Shown here one piece after another: positions 15,812 to 24,474 of a DNA stretch of 64,000 nucleotides. Position 1 is the stretch's first letter. Each line of letters opens with the position of its first letter. The position numbers and the translations under genes are program-made. Under the pieces are notes generated by a model, which made no database searches, was not told the DNA's origin, and worked only from the letters and a program-made list of their open reading frames with translations. The DNA is from Nocardioides massiliensis (GTDB taxonomy: Bacteria; Actinomycetota; Actinomycetes; Propionibacteriales; Nocardioidaceae): the NCBI RefSeq assembly GCF_030811215.1, contig NZ_JAUSQM010000001.1, positions 4,002,001 to 4,066,000 of the forward strand, given 5' to 3'.

Positions 15812-15873
15812 CCGAATTGCGACATCTGGCACCACCTGAGCGACCCAAGCGGTGCCAGATGTCGCAAGTTCGG
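15812..15873. terminator. long inverted repeat between convergent genes
   Basis: Arms 15812-15833 and 15851-15873 share a perfect 17-bp stem (TTGCGACATCTGGCACC with its complement) plus 5 more pairs after a one-base bulge; loop 17 nt. It lies between the enoyl-CoA hydratase and gdh stops, without T tracts. It could be a bidirectional terminator or a copy of a dispersed palindrome. Confidence 0.6.
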
Positions 15874-15884
15874 CACTGGGGCAC

Positions 15885-18800
15885 TCAGCCGGCGGCGAGC
15901 AGCGTGCGGGTGACCCGCAGCCCGACCGAGAGCCGGGCGAGGTCGGCGACGTCGTCGGCCGTGATCTCCTGCAGCGTGCTGACCGCCCGCTGCACCACGA
16001 CCGCCTCCTGGCCCTCCCACTGCGCGACGCGGGCAGCAGCGCCCGCGCTGCCGTCGGTGCGGGCCAGCACCTGCGCCGTCAGCTGAGCGTGCAGGGTGTG
16101 CAGGTCGTCGCGCAGCGCCGCCCGCGCCATCGACTGCCACCGGTCGTCCCGGGGCAGCGCCAGGATCCGCCCCACCAACGTGGGCAGGCCGAGCCGCTCG
16201 CCGAGCGTGAAGTGCACCCGCGCGACGTCGAGCGGGTCGTGGCCCTCGCGCACGGCGGTGTCGAGCACCCCCAGGACCTGGTAGGCCGGCGGTAGCACCG
16301 CGACGTGGGTCGCGAGGTCGTCGGGCACACCGACACCGGTGAGCTCGTCGCGGCGCGCCACGAACTGCTCGTGCTCGTGCCCGCTGAGCAGCTCGGGCAG
16401 CGCGGCGACGAGCTGCTCACCCACGACCTCGAACGCGCTCACGGTCTCCTCCAGGTCCAGCGGCGGGCGCCGGTGGGTGACCAGCCACCGGGTGGCCCGC
16501 TCGACCAGCGTGCGCAGCTCGACGCGCATGTGGGTCTGGACCGCGGCGTCGACGTGGTGGTCCTGGCCAGCGATCTGCTGCGCCAGGCTGCGGGCGCCGA
16601 AGATCTCGCGCGCGACGACGTGGGCGCGCACCAGCTCCTCGGCCCCGGCACCGGTCTCGAGCGACAGCCGGTGGAAGAACGTCATCCCCGCGTCGTTGAC
16701 GAGCTGGTTGACGACCTGCGTCACCACGATCTCGCGGCGCAGCGGGTGCTCGTCCATGGCGGCGCGATGAGCCGCGCGCATCGGCTGCGGGAAGTAGCCG
16801 TAGAGCTCGCTGCGCAGGAACGGATCGTCGGGCAGCGCCGTGTCGATCAGCTCCTCGGCCAGGACGATCTTGGTGTAGGCCAGCAGCACGGCGAGCTCGG
16901 GCGTGGTGAGACCCTCCCCCGCGTCGCGCCTGCGCGCGATCTCCTTCGACGACGGCAGTCCCTCGAGCTCCCGGTCGAGCCGACCGCCGCGCTCGAGTCG
17001 GCGTACCCAGTCCTCGTGCACGTGCAGCAGCGCCGGCGCGTGTCGCTGGGCGTTCGCCAGCGCGAGGTTCTGCTGGTAGTTGTTGGCCAGCACCAGCGTG
17101 CCGACCTCGTCGGTCATCGACGCGAGCAGCTCGTTGCGCTGCTTGCCGGTGAGGTCGCCCTCGGCGACGAGCCGGTCGAGGAGGATCTTGATGTTGACCT
17201 CGTGGTCGGAGGTGTCGACGCCGGCGGAATTGTCGATGAAGTCGGTGTTGATCTTGCCGCCCGTGCGGGCGTAGTCGATCCGGCCCGCCTGGGTGAAGCC
17301 CAGGTTGCCGCCCTCCCCCACGATGGCGCAGCGCAGATCCCCACCGTTGACCCGGATCGGGTCGTTGGCCTTGTCGCCAGCGTCGGCGTGCGACTCGTGC
17401 TCGGCCTTGACGTAGGTGCCGATGCCGCCGTTCCACAGCAGGTCGACGGGCGCGGTCAGGATCGCGCGCATCAGCTCGGTCGGGGCGAGCGAGCTGGTCC
17501 CGTCCGGCAGCCCGAGCGCCGTGCGCATCTGCGCGCTCACGGGGATCGACTTCGCCGAACGCGACCACACCCCACCGCCCTCGGAGATCAGGCTGACGTC
17601 GTAGTCCTGCCAGGACGAGCGCGGTGTCTCGAAGAGCCGGCGGCGTTCAGCGTACGACGTCGCGGGGTCGGGATCCGGGTCGACGAAGATGTCGCGGTGG
17701 TCGAACGCCGCGACCAGCCGGGTGTGCTCGGAGCGCAGCATCCCGTTGCCGAACACGTCGCCGGACATGTCGCCGATGCCGACGCAGGTGAACGGCTCGC
17801 TCTGGCAGTCGACGCCGCGCTCGCGGAAGTGCCGGCGCACCGACTCCCACGCACCGCGCGCGGTGATGCCCATCCCCTTGTGGTCGTAGCCGACCGACCC
17901 GCCCGAGGCGAAGGCGTCACCGAGCCAGAACCCGTAGTCCTGGGCGACGGCGTTGGCGAGGTCGGAGAAGCTCGCCGTGCCCTTGTCGGCCGCCACCACG
18001 AGGTAGGAGTCGTCGGAGTCGTGACGCACGACGAAGGGCGGCGGCACCGTCTCGCCGCCGACGCGGTTGTCGGTCACGTCGAGCAGCCCGGAGATGAACG
18101 ACGTGTAGCACGCCTTGCCCTCGGCCATCCAGGCGTCGCGGTCGCTCGGGTCCGGCAGCTGCTTGCAGTAGAACCCACCCTTCGCCCCGACCGGCACGAT
18201 CACGGCGTTCTTCACCATCTGCGCCTTGACCAGCCCGAGGACCTCGGTGCGGAAGTCGTCGCGCCGGTCCGACCAGCGCAGGCCGCCGCGCGCCACCGCC
18301 CCGAAACGCAGGTGGACGCCCTCCACGCGTGGCGAGTGCACGAAGATCTCGTACGCCGGTCGCGGCTCGGGCAGCCCGGGGATCGCGGAGGGACGCAGCT
18401 TCAGCGCCAGGTAGGGACGCGGGGCGCCCCCGAGCTCGTCGCCCATCGGACGGAAGTAGTTGGTGCGCAGCGTCGCGGCGAGGACGTCGAGGTAGGACCG
18501 CAGGATCCGGTCGTGGTCGAGGCTGACGACCTCCTCCAGCGCGCGGTCGATCCGCGCCCGCAGGTCGTCGGTGAGGGCGACCCGGGACTCGGCGTCCGCG
18601 GCCAGCTCGCCACCACGGGGGTCGAAGCGCGCCTCGAACAGCTGCACCAGCAGCCGTGCGATGTCGACGTTGCCGCGCAACGCCCCCACGATCGAGTCCA
18701 CCGCGAACGGCGTGCCGGCCTGGCGCAGGTACTGCGCGTAGGCGCGCAGCATCGTGACCTGCCGCCAGGTCAGACCGGCCGCGAGCACCAGGGCGTTGAA

Positions 18801-20843
18801 GCCGTCGACCTCGTTGCGGTCCTCCCAGACCGCCGCGATCGCGTCCTGCACGAGCTCGCGCGCGCCGTCCGGCACCGGTCCCGGGAAGCGCAGCCCGAAG
18901 TCGTAGATCCAGGCCTTCCGGGGCGACCCGTCACCCGCACGCCCCTCGAGCAGGTAGGGCCGCTCGTCGACGACCTCGACCCCGAGGCTCGACAACATCG
19001 GCAGCATCACGCTCAACGACAGTGGCGGTCCGATGCGGAAGACCTTCAGCCGAGCATCGCCTCGCGCGCTTCCGACCGGCTGGAGGAAGGACAACCCCAG
19101 ACCCGTGCCGTCGTCACCGCACGTGATGCCCTCGATCGTCGCGAGGTCGGCCGCCCCGGCGCGCGGGGCGTAGTCCTCCTTGTAGGCCTCCGGGAACGCA
19201 TCGGCCCAGGCCTTGGCCAACCGGGCACCCCGCTCCTCGCCGTGCTCGGCGTACACCGCCGCGACGAAGTCGTCGCGCCACGACCGCGCCGCCTCGGCGA
19301 GTCGCTGCTCGAGCCGCTCGGCCTCCACGGGCTCGGCCACCGCGCCCTCGGGCAGCCGCACGACGAAGTGCAGCCGAGCGAGGAGGGACTCGGTGACCCG
19401 GGCGGTGTAGTCGACCGAGGCGCCACCGAGCTCGTGCTGCAGGATCGACGCGATCCGCTCCCGGACGGTGGTGGTGTAGCGGTCACGCGGGAGGTAGACG
19501 AGGCAGGAGTAGTAGCGCCCGTAGGTGTCGGGGCGCACGAACAGCCGCACCTGACGGCGGTCGCGGGTGTAGAGCACCTGCATCGCGATCGGCACGAGCT
19601 CCTCGAGCGGCGTGTGGAAGAGCTCGTCGCGCGGATAGGTCTCCAAGACGTCCATCAGCGCCTTGCCCGAGTGGCTCGACGGCGCGAACCCGGCGCGCTC
19701 GAGCACGTCGCGCGCCTTGGTGCGGATGACCGGGATCCGCGTCAACGACTCGGTGTAGGCCGCCGACGAGAACAACCCCAGGAACCGGCGCTCGCCGACC
19801 ACCTCGCCGTGCTCGTCGTAGGTCTTGACGCCGACGTAGTCGAGATGGACGGGACGGTGCACGGTCGCCTTGGAGTTGGCCTTCGCCAGCACCAGCAGGA
19901 CCTTCTCCCGCGCCCGCTCCCGCACGAGGGCCGGAAGTGCGGCCAGCGGCACCGAGAGGTCCGGGTCGGAGCGCAGGATCCCGAAGCCCGTGCCCGGGAC
20001 GGCACGCAGCACCTCCTCCCCATCGACCTCGTCGAGGGCGTACTCGCGGTAGCCGAGGAACGTGAAGTGGTCGTCGGCCAGCCAGCGCAGCAGGGCCGCT
20101 CCCTCGGCGACCTCGTCGGCCGGCAGCGGCGGCGGCGCGGTCTCGAGCTCCTCGACCACCGCGAGCGCCCGCTCGCGCATGCGCTCCCAGTCCTCGACCG
20201 CCTCGCGCACGTCCGAGAGGACCTTGTGCAGCGAGGACTCGATCTCGGCCAGGTCGGCTGCATCGCTCTCCCGGTCGATCTCGATGTGCATCCACGACTC
20301 GCGCAGCAGGTGGTGGCCCGCCGCGGCTGCGCGCTCGGCCACCGCAGCCGTGCCGCCGGCCGTCCGGGAGGCGTCCTCCTCGCTCACGACGTCGACCAGC
20401 CTGCCCGTGACGTCACGGCGCACGAGCAGCTGCGGGTGGACCACGACGTGCACGTCGTGACCCCGCTCGGTGAGATCCATCGTCACCGAGTCCACGAGGA
20501 AGGGCATGTCGTCGGTGACGACCTCCACCACCGTGTGGCCCTGGGCCGACCACCCGTGCTCGGCCACCGTCGGGGTGAACACCCGCAGCAGCGGTCGCCC
20601 CTGGGGGCGTTCGGCGGCAAGCAGCTGATGGGAGACGGCCGCGCCGTAGAGGTCCGTCTCGCTGCGCCCGACCACGTCCTCGGGCGCGACGTGGCGGTAG
20701 AAGGACTGGATCAGCCGCGCGCACTCCCCCGGATCGCCCGCTCCGTCAGGCGCCCCATCTGCCGCCCCGTCTGCTGCCCCGTCGGCCAGTGCGACAGCCC
20801 TCCCGACGAGATCGTCCTTGGCCTGGTCCAACGTCGTCCGCAT
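15885..20843 (-). CDS. gdh: large NAD-dependent glutamate dehydrogenase
   Basis: 1652 residues, the typical size of the 180-kDa class (Streptomyces clavuligerus / Rv2476c type). The long N-terminal regulatory part contains ACT-like regions. The catalytic part lies near 800-1250 (RFGAVARGGLRWSDRR, KNAVIVPVGAKGGF, GIGDMSGDVFGNGML, CAIVGEGGNLGFTQ). Converts glutamate and NAD+ to 2-oxoglutarate and ammonia. ATG 20843 is 8 nt after TAACCT. Residues about 29-45 are low complexity (GAADGAADGAPDGAGD), encoded by a 12-base tandem repeat. It lies 33 nt after the tryptophan dioxygenase on the same strand; both act in amino-acid breakdown. Confidence 0.95.
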   Translation of the reverse strand: MRTTLDQAKDDLVGRAVALADGAADGAADGAPDGAGDPGECARLIQSFYRHVAPEDVVGRSETDLYGAAVSHQLLAAERPQGRPLLRVFTPTVAEHGWSAQGHTVVEVVTDDMPFLVDSVTMDLTERGHDVHVVVHPQLLVRRDVTGRLVDVVSEEDASRTAGGTAAVAERAAAAGHHLLRESWMHIEIDRESDAADLAEIESSLHKVLSDVREAVEDWERMRERALAVVEELETAPPPLPADEVAEGAALLRWLADDHFTFLGYREYALDEVDGEEVLRAVPGTGFGILRSDPDLSVPLAALPALVRERAREKVLLVLAKANSKATVHRPVHLDYVGVKTYDEHGEVVGERRFLGLFSSAAYTESLTRIPVIRTKARDVLERAGFAPSSHSGKALMDVLETYPRDELFHTPLEELVPIAMQVLYTRDRRQVRLFVRPDTYGRYYSCLVYLPRDRYTTTVRERIASILQHELGGASVDYTARVTESLLARLHFVVRLPEGAVAEPVEAERLEQRLAEAARSWRDDFVAAVYAEHGEERGARLAKAWADAFPEAYKEDYAPRAGAADLATIEGITCGDDGTGLGLSFLQPVGSARGDARLKVFRIGPPLSLSVMLPMLSSLGVEVVDERPYLLEGRAGDGSPRKAWIYDFGLRFPGPVPDGARELVQDAIAAVWEDRNEVDGFNALVLAAGLTWRQVTMLRAYAQYLRQAGTPFAVDSIVGALRGNVDIARLLVQLFEARFDPRGGELAADAESRVALTDDLRARIDRALEEVVSLDHDRILRSYLDVLAATLRTNYFRPMGDELGGAPRPYLALKLRPSAIPGLPEPRPAYEIFVHSPRVEGVHLRFGAVARGGLRWSDRRDDFRTEVLGLVKAQMVKNAVIVPVGAKGGFYCKQLPDPSDRDAWMAEGKACYTSFISGLLDVTDNRVGGETVPPPFVVRHDSDDSYLVVAADKGTASFSDLANAVAQDYGFWLGDAFASGGSVGYDHKGMGITARGAWESVRRHFRERGVDCQSEPFTCVGIGDMSGDVFGNGMLRSEHTRLVAAFDHRDIFVDPDPDPATSYAERRRLFETPRSSWQDYDVSLISEGGGVWSRSAKSIPVSAQMRTALGLPDGTSSLAPTELMRAILTAPVDLLWNGGIGTYVKAEHESHADAGDKANDPIRVNGGDLRCAIVGEGGNLGFTQAGRIDYARTGGKINTDFIDNSAGVDTSDHEVNIKILLDRLVAEGDLTGKQRNELLASMTDEVGTLVLANNYQQNLALANAQRHAPALLHVHEDWVRRLERGGRLDRELEGLPSSKEIARRRDAGEGLTTPELAVLLAYTKIVLAEELIDTALPDDPFLRSELYGYFPQPMRAAHRAAMDEHPLRREIVVTQVVNQLVNDAGMTFFHRLSLETGAGAEELVRAHVVAREIFGARSLAQQIAGQDHHVDAAVQTHMRVELRTLVERATRWLVTHRRPPLDLEETVSAFEVVGEQLVAALPELLSGHEHEQFVARRDELTGVGVPDDLATHVAVLPPAYQVLGVLDTAVREGHDPLDVARVHFTLGERLGLPTLVGRILALPRDDRWQSMARAALRDDLHTLHAQLTAQVLARTDGSAGAAARVAQWEGQEAVVVQRAVSTLQEITADDVADLARLSVGLRVTRTLLAAG

Positions 20844-20851
20844 GCGACCCG

Positions 20852-20857
20852 AGGTTA
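20852..20857 (-). promoter_or_regulatory. -10 box, leaderless start of gdh
   Basis: TAACCT, 8 nt, ATG at 20843. It implies gdh can be transcribed apart from the upstream dioxygenase. Confidence 0.5.
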
Positions 20858-20876
20858 GCCCGGTCACATCAGCCGG

Positions 20877-21698
20877 TCACAGGTGCTGGCGCAGCTCCCA
20901 CAGCAACGGGAAGTAGCGCATCGGTACGCGGGTGCGCAGGTAGGCCGCGCCCGACGAGCCGCCGGTGCCCGACTTCGCGCCGATCATCCGCTCGACCATG
21001 ACCACGTGACGTGCCCGCCACGCCGCAGCAAGCTCGTCGTGCTGCAGCAACCCCTCGGCCAGCGACCACACCACGGCGTACGACGACCGGTCGTGCGCGA
21101 CCGTGCGCAGTGACTGCAGCACCTCGGCGTCGTCGCCGCACGGCAGGTCGTGCACGGTCAGCACGTGGCAGAAGGCGTCCCACAGGGTCGGCTCGGCCAG
21201 TCTCCGGTCCAGGCGAGCCCTCTCGTCGTCGGTCAGCCCGCGGAACCGCTCGAGGAACGCGGGGTCCTTGGCGCCGGAGAGGAACTCCAGCTCGCGGAAC
21301 TGCACCGACTGGAACCCGCTCGCCGGCTCCAGGTGGGTGCGGAAGGCGAGGAAGTCCTGCGGCGTCATCGTCTCCAGCACGTCGACCTGGTTGACGAGCA
21401 GGCGCTCGATGACGTGGATCCGGTCGAGCAGGTGCAGCGCCCACCAGAGCTGGGAGTCCGCAGCCGCCGGGCGGGTGCAGGCGAGCATCGCGTCGCGGAC
21501 CGCGGTCGTCTCGTGCAGCAGCTGCTTGAACCACAGCTCGTAGGCCTGGTGGATCGTGATGAAGAGCAGCTCGTCGTGCACCGGCGGGTCGGACTCGAGC
21601 ACCTGGGCCGCCAGCAGGTCGGGGATGCGCAGGTAGGACCCGTAGGTCAGGCGCGCACCCTGCTCGCCGAAGTGCAGGTCGTCTCGGGGCTCGGCCAT
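20877..21698 (-). CDS. kynA: tryptophan 2,3-dioxygenase
   Basis: 273 residues, all-helical heme dioxygenase. Recognisable TDO blocks are LTYGSYLRIPDLLAAQ, HDELLFITIHQAYELWFKQLLHE (about 42-64), a helix with VNQVDVLETMTPQDFLAFR, GFQSVQFRELEF and the C-terminal GTGGSSGAAYLR loop. The heme ligand should be the His in WRARHVVMVERM. Opens the tryptophan indole ring to N-formylkynurenine. No kynureninase or formamidase is in the window. The ATG lies 6 nt after TACAGT. Confidence 0.95.
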   Translation of the reverse strand: MAEPRDDLHFGEQGARLTYGSYLRIPDLLAAQVLESDPPVHDELLFITIHQAYELWFKQLLHETTAVRDAMLACTRPAAADSQLWWALHLLDRIHVIERLLVNQVDVLETMTPQDFLAFRTHLEPASGFQSVQFRELEFLSGAKDPAFLERFRGLTDDERARLDRRLAEPTLWDAFCHVLTVHDLPCGDDAEVLQSLRTVAHDRSSYAVVWSLAEGLLQHDELAAAWRARHVVMVERMIGAKSGTGGSSGAAYLRTRVPMRYFPLLWELRQHL

Positions 21699-21704
21699 GG
21701 CGCC

Positions 21705-21710
21705 ACTGTA
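21705..21710 (-). promoter_or_regulatory. -10 box, leaderless start of tryptophan dioxygenase
   Basis: TACAGT, 6 nt, ATG at 21698. Confidence 0.55.
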
Positions 21711-21780
21711 GGCGTGGTGGGCCGCAGGCGGGGGTCGTGACGGGCATGATGGCGTCCGTGCCGACCACGAGGAGCAGCCG

Positions 21781-22266
21781 ATGAAGTTCCGTGAGGAGCT
21801 GACCTACGACGCCGACGTCGCCCGGGTGCGGGCGATGCTCGCCGAGGAGGACTTCCGCGCTCAGGTCTGCGACGCCCAGCACGTGTTGGCCCGCACCGTG
21901 TCGATCACCCCTCACGGAGACGGCGCGGGCATGCAGGTGCGGGTCGAGCAGCAGCAGCCGGCCGACAAGATCCCCGCCTTCGCGCAGAAGATCGTCGGCC
22001 GCACCATCGACATCGTCCAGGAGGAGACCTGGCACGACGCCACCTCCGCCGACCTGCTCGTCACGATCCCCGGCAAGCCCGGCCGGCTCAGCGGCACCAT
22101 CCGGCTCGAGGAGACGGCGTCGGGCACCCGCGAGGTCGTCGAGGGCGACGTCAAGGTCTCGATCCCCGTCGTCGGCGGCAAGCTGGAGAAGCTCATCGGG
22201 CAGCTCCTGGGCTCCGCCCTGCGCGCCGAGAACCGCGTCGGCCGGGCCTGGCTCGCCGGTTCCTGA
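21781..22266 (+). CDS. DUF2505 protein
   Basis: 161 residues, START/SRPBCC-like pattern: MKFREELTYDADVARVRAML at the N-terminus, paired beta strands (LLVTIPGKPGRLSGTIRLEE) and a long C-terminal helix (GKLEKLIGQLLGSALRAENR). DUF2505 proteins are small actinobacterial proteins of unknown function, probably hydrophobic-ligand binders (inference from fold). GAGGAG precedes the ATG. Convergent with pruA, divergent from the dioxygenase. Confidence 0.88.
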   Translation: MKFREELTYDADVARVRAMLAEEDFRAQVCDAQHVLARTVSITPHGDGAGMQVRVEQQQPADKIPAFAQKIVGRTIDIVQEETWHDATSADLLVTIPGKPGRLSGTIRLEETASGTREVVEGDVKVSIPVVGGKLEKLIGQLLGSALRAENRVGRAWLAGS

Positions 22267-22284
22267 GCCCGGGCCGAGGCGCGC

Positions 22285-23913
22285 TCAGCCCATGTGCGGG
22301 TAGCGGTGGGTCGTCGGCGGCACGAACGTCTCCTTGATCGAGCGCGGTGACACCCAGCGCAGCAGGTTCTGCGGCGCGCCCGCCTTGTCGTTGGTGCCCG
22401 ACGCCCGGCCGCCACCGAAGGGCTGCTGGCCCACCACGGCACCGGTCGGCTTGTCGTTGACGTAGAAGTTGCCGGCGGCGAAGCGCAGCCGGTGGCTCGC
22501 CTCGGCGATCGCGTGCCGGTCCCGGGCGATCACCGCACCGGTCAGGGCGTACGGCGCCACCGCCTCGAGCTGGCCGACGACGGTGTCGTAGTCGCGGTCG
22601 TCGTACACGTGGACGACGAGGATCGGCCCGAAGTACTCGGTGGAGAACATGGCGTCTCCGGGGTCGGTGCCCTCCACGACGGTCGGGCGGACGAACCACC
22701 CGACGGAGTCGTCGGTCTGCCCGCCGGCCACGAGGCTCAGCGTCTTGGATCGCTTGACGCGCGCGATCGCCTTGCGGTGCTTGGCGAACGCGCGGTCGTC
22801 GATGACGGCACCCATGAAGTGCGAGAGGTCCCGCGGGTCGCCCATGCTCAGCGACTCGACCTCGGCGAGGAAGTCGTCGCGCATGCCCTTCCACAACGAC
22901 CGCGGGACGTAGGCCCGGGAGGCGGCGGAGCACTTCTGGCCCTGGTACTCGAACGCCCCGCGGATGAGCGCCACCTTCAGCACGTCGGGATCCGCGGACG
23001 GGTGGGCGAGCACGAAGTCCTTGCCGCCGGTCTCGCCCACGACGCGCGGGTAGGTGCGGTACGACGCGATGTTGTCGCCGACCGTGCGCCACAGGTGCTG
23101 GAAGGTCGGCGTGGACCCGGTGAAGTGGATGCCGGCGAGGTCGGGGTGGGCGAGCGCGACCTCGGAGACCTCCAACCCGTCGCCGGGGAGCAGGTTGATG
23201 ACACCGGGCGGGAGTCCCGCCTCCTCGAGCAGCTGCATCGTGAGGTGCGCCGCCAGCTGCTGGGTCGGCGAGGGCTTCCACAGCACGGTGTTGCCCATCA
23301 GCGCGGGCGCCGTCGGGAGGTTGCCGGCGATCGCGGTGAAGTTGAACGGGGTGACCGCATAGACGAACCCCTCGAGCGGCCGGTGGTCGAGGCGGTTCCA
23401 CACGCCGCGGGCGTTGGCGACGGGCTGGATCTGCAGGAGCTCGTGGGCGAAGTGGACGTTGAAGCGCCAGAAGTCGATCAGCTCGCAGGCCGCGTCGATC
23501 TCGGCCTGCCAGGCGGTCTTCGACTGCCCGAGCACGGTGGCGGCGTTGAGCCGCTGGCGCCACGGCCCGGCGAGCAGGTCCGCTGCCCGCAGGAACACCG
23601 CGGCGCGCTCGTCGAAGGGCAGGTCCCGCCACGCCGGCGCGGCGTCGGCGGCCGCGGCGATCGCGGCGCGGGCGTCGGCCTTGGTGCTGTTGCGCAGCGT
23701 GCCGAGCACGTGCTGGTGGTCGTGCGGCTGCACCACGGCGATCTCCGCACCGCGGCCGGAGCGCCGCTCCCCGCCGATCGTGGCGGTGAAGTCGTGCTCG
23801 GTCGCCTCCAGCCGCGCGATCTCGGCCTCCAGCGCGGCGCGCTCCGGACTCCCCGGCGCGTAGTCGAGGTTCGGCTCGTTGAGCGGGGCCGGGGTGCGCG
23901 TGCGTCCGTCCAT
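22285..23913 (-). CDS. pruA: 1-pyrroline-5-carboxylate dehydrogenase
   Basis: 542 residues, matching the usual 543 of the actinobacterial enzyme. Aldehyde dehydrogenase superfamily: FTGSTPTFQHLW, GETGGKDFVL and YQGQKCSAASR, whose Cys is the catalytic nucleophile, and PFGGGRASGTNDKAG near the C-terminus. Oxidises glutamate-gamma-semialdehyde to glutamate with NAD+ in proline catabolism. The ATG giving MDGRTRTPAPLNEPN was chosen by family length; frames upstream are open but unlike the family. Proline dehydrogenase is not adjacent. Confidence 0.94.
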   Translation of the reverse strand: MDGRTRTPAPLNEPNLDYAPGSPERAALEAEIARLEATEHDFTATIGGERRSGRGAEIAVVQPHDHQHVLGTLRNSTKADARAAIAAAADAAPAWRDLPFDERAAVFLRAADLLAGPWRQRLNAATVLGQSKTAWQAEIDAACELIDFWRFNVHFAHELLQIQPVANARGVWNRLDHRPLEGFVYAVTPFNFTAIAGNLPTAPALMGNTVLWKPSPTQQLAAHLTMQLLEEAGLPPGVINLLPGDGLEVSEVALAHPDLAGIHFTGSTPTFQHLWRTVGDNIASYRTYPRVVGETGGKDFVLAHPSADPDVLKVALIRGAFEYQGQKCSAASRAYVPRSLWKGMRDDFLAEVESLSMGDPRDLSHFMGAVIDDRAFAKHRKAIARVKRSKTLSLVAGGQTDDSVGWFVRPTVVEGTDPGDAMFSTEYFGPILVVHVYDDRDYDTVVGQLEAVAPYALTGAVIARDRHAIAEASHRLRFAAGNFYVNDKPTGAVVGQQPFGGGRASGTNDKAGAPQNLLRWVSPRSIKETFVPPTTHRYPHMG

Positions 23914-23967
23914 GCTGGCGATGGTGTCAGAGCGCGCCAGCTGCTCCAAGCCCTTCGCCCCCGGACC

Positions 23968-24474
23968 TCAGAGCAGCTGGTCGAGCTCCTGGGGGGCGTA
24001 CCACCCGAGGTCGTGGTCGAGGCAGGCCTCGAGCCGCACGATGAGATCGTCGTCGCCGGCGCCCTGCCGGATCGCCGTGACCGCGGCAGCGACCGTCGCG
24101 ACCGCCTCGTCGTCGTCCACGTGCCACGCGTCGACGTCGTCGAGGCGCAACGGCTCGGGGAGCCCCACGCCCGTCTCCGGCGCCTCCGGGTCGGGCGAGG
24201 CGACCGTGGCCGCGACATCGAGCACCGCGACCCGCCGACGGGCGGACGCCGCGTCCTCCCCCGCAGCGGCGACCAGCTCCAGCGACTCCTGGGCAGCGGT
24301 GAGCAGGGCGGCGTACTCCCACTCCTCCTCGTCCCCGTCGGGCCAGGACGCCTGCAGCGCGGAGGTCGACGCGTGCGCCGCACGCACCCCACCGGCCGGC
24401 AGCGGCAGCACCCCGTCACGGGCGAGGACCTGGAGGTCGCCCCGGGTCAGGGGAACGAACACGCGCGTGGTCAT
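23968..24474 (-). CDS. small protein, DUF6912-like
   Basis: 168 residues. MTTRVFVPLTRGDLQVLARDG opens a compact alpha/beta N-terminal unit. Then come AAHASTSALQASWPDGDEEEWEYAALLTAAQESL, a basic patch RRR and a beta segment AVLDV. It is acidic with no membrane span. Resembles a DUF6912 family protein of actinobacteria (recalled). The ATG overlaps the acyltransferase stop (ATGA), so it is translationally coupled and may assist it. Function unknown. Confidence 0.7.
   Translation of the reverse strand: MTTRVFVPLTRGDLQVLARDGVLPLPAGGVRAAHASTSALQASWPDGDEEEWEYAALLTAAQESLELVAAAGEDAASARRRVAVLDVAATVASPDPEAPETGVGLPEPLRLDDVDAWHVDDDEAVATVAAAVTAIRQGAGDDDLIVRLEACLDHDLGWYAPQELDQLL

Noticed and set aside
16305-20858. 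1500-codon open frame antisense to gdh, and similar long frames opposite secA and the sulfotransferase genes
   Set aside because: Arises from GC-rich third positions opposite a real gene; the translations are Arg/Gly/Val-rich with no known motif.
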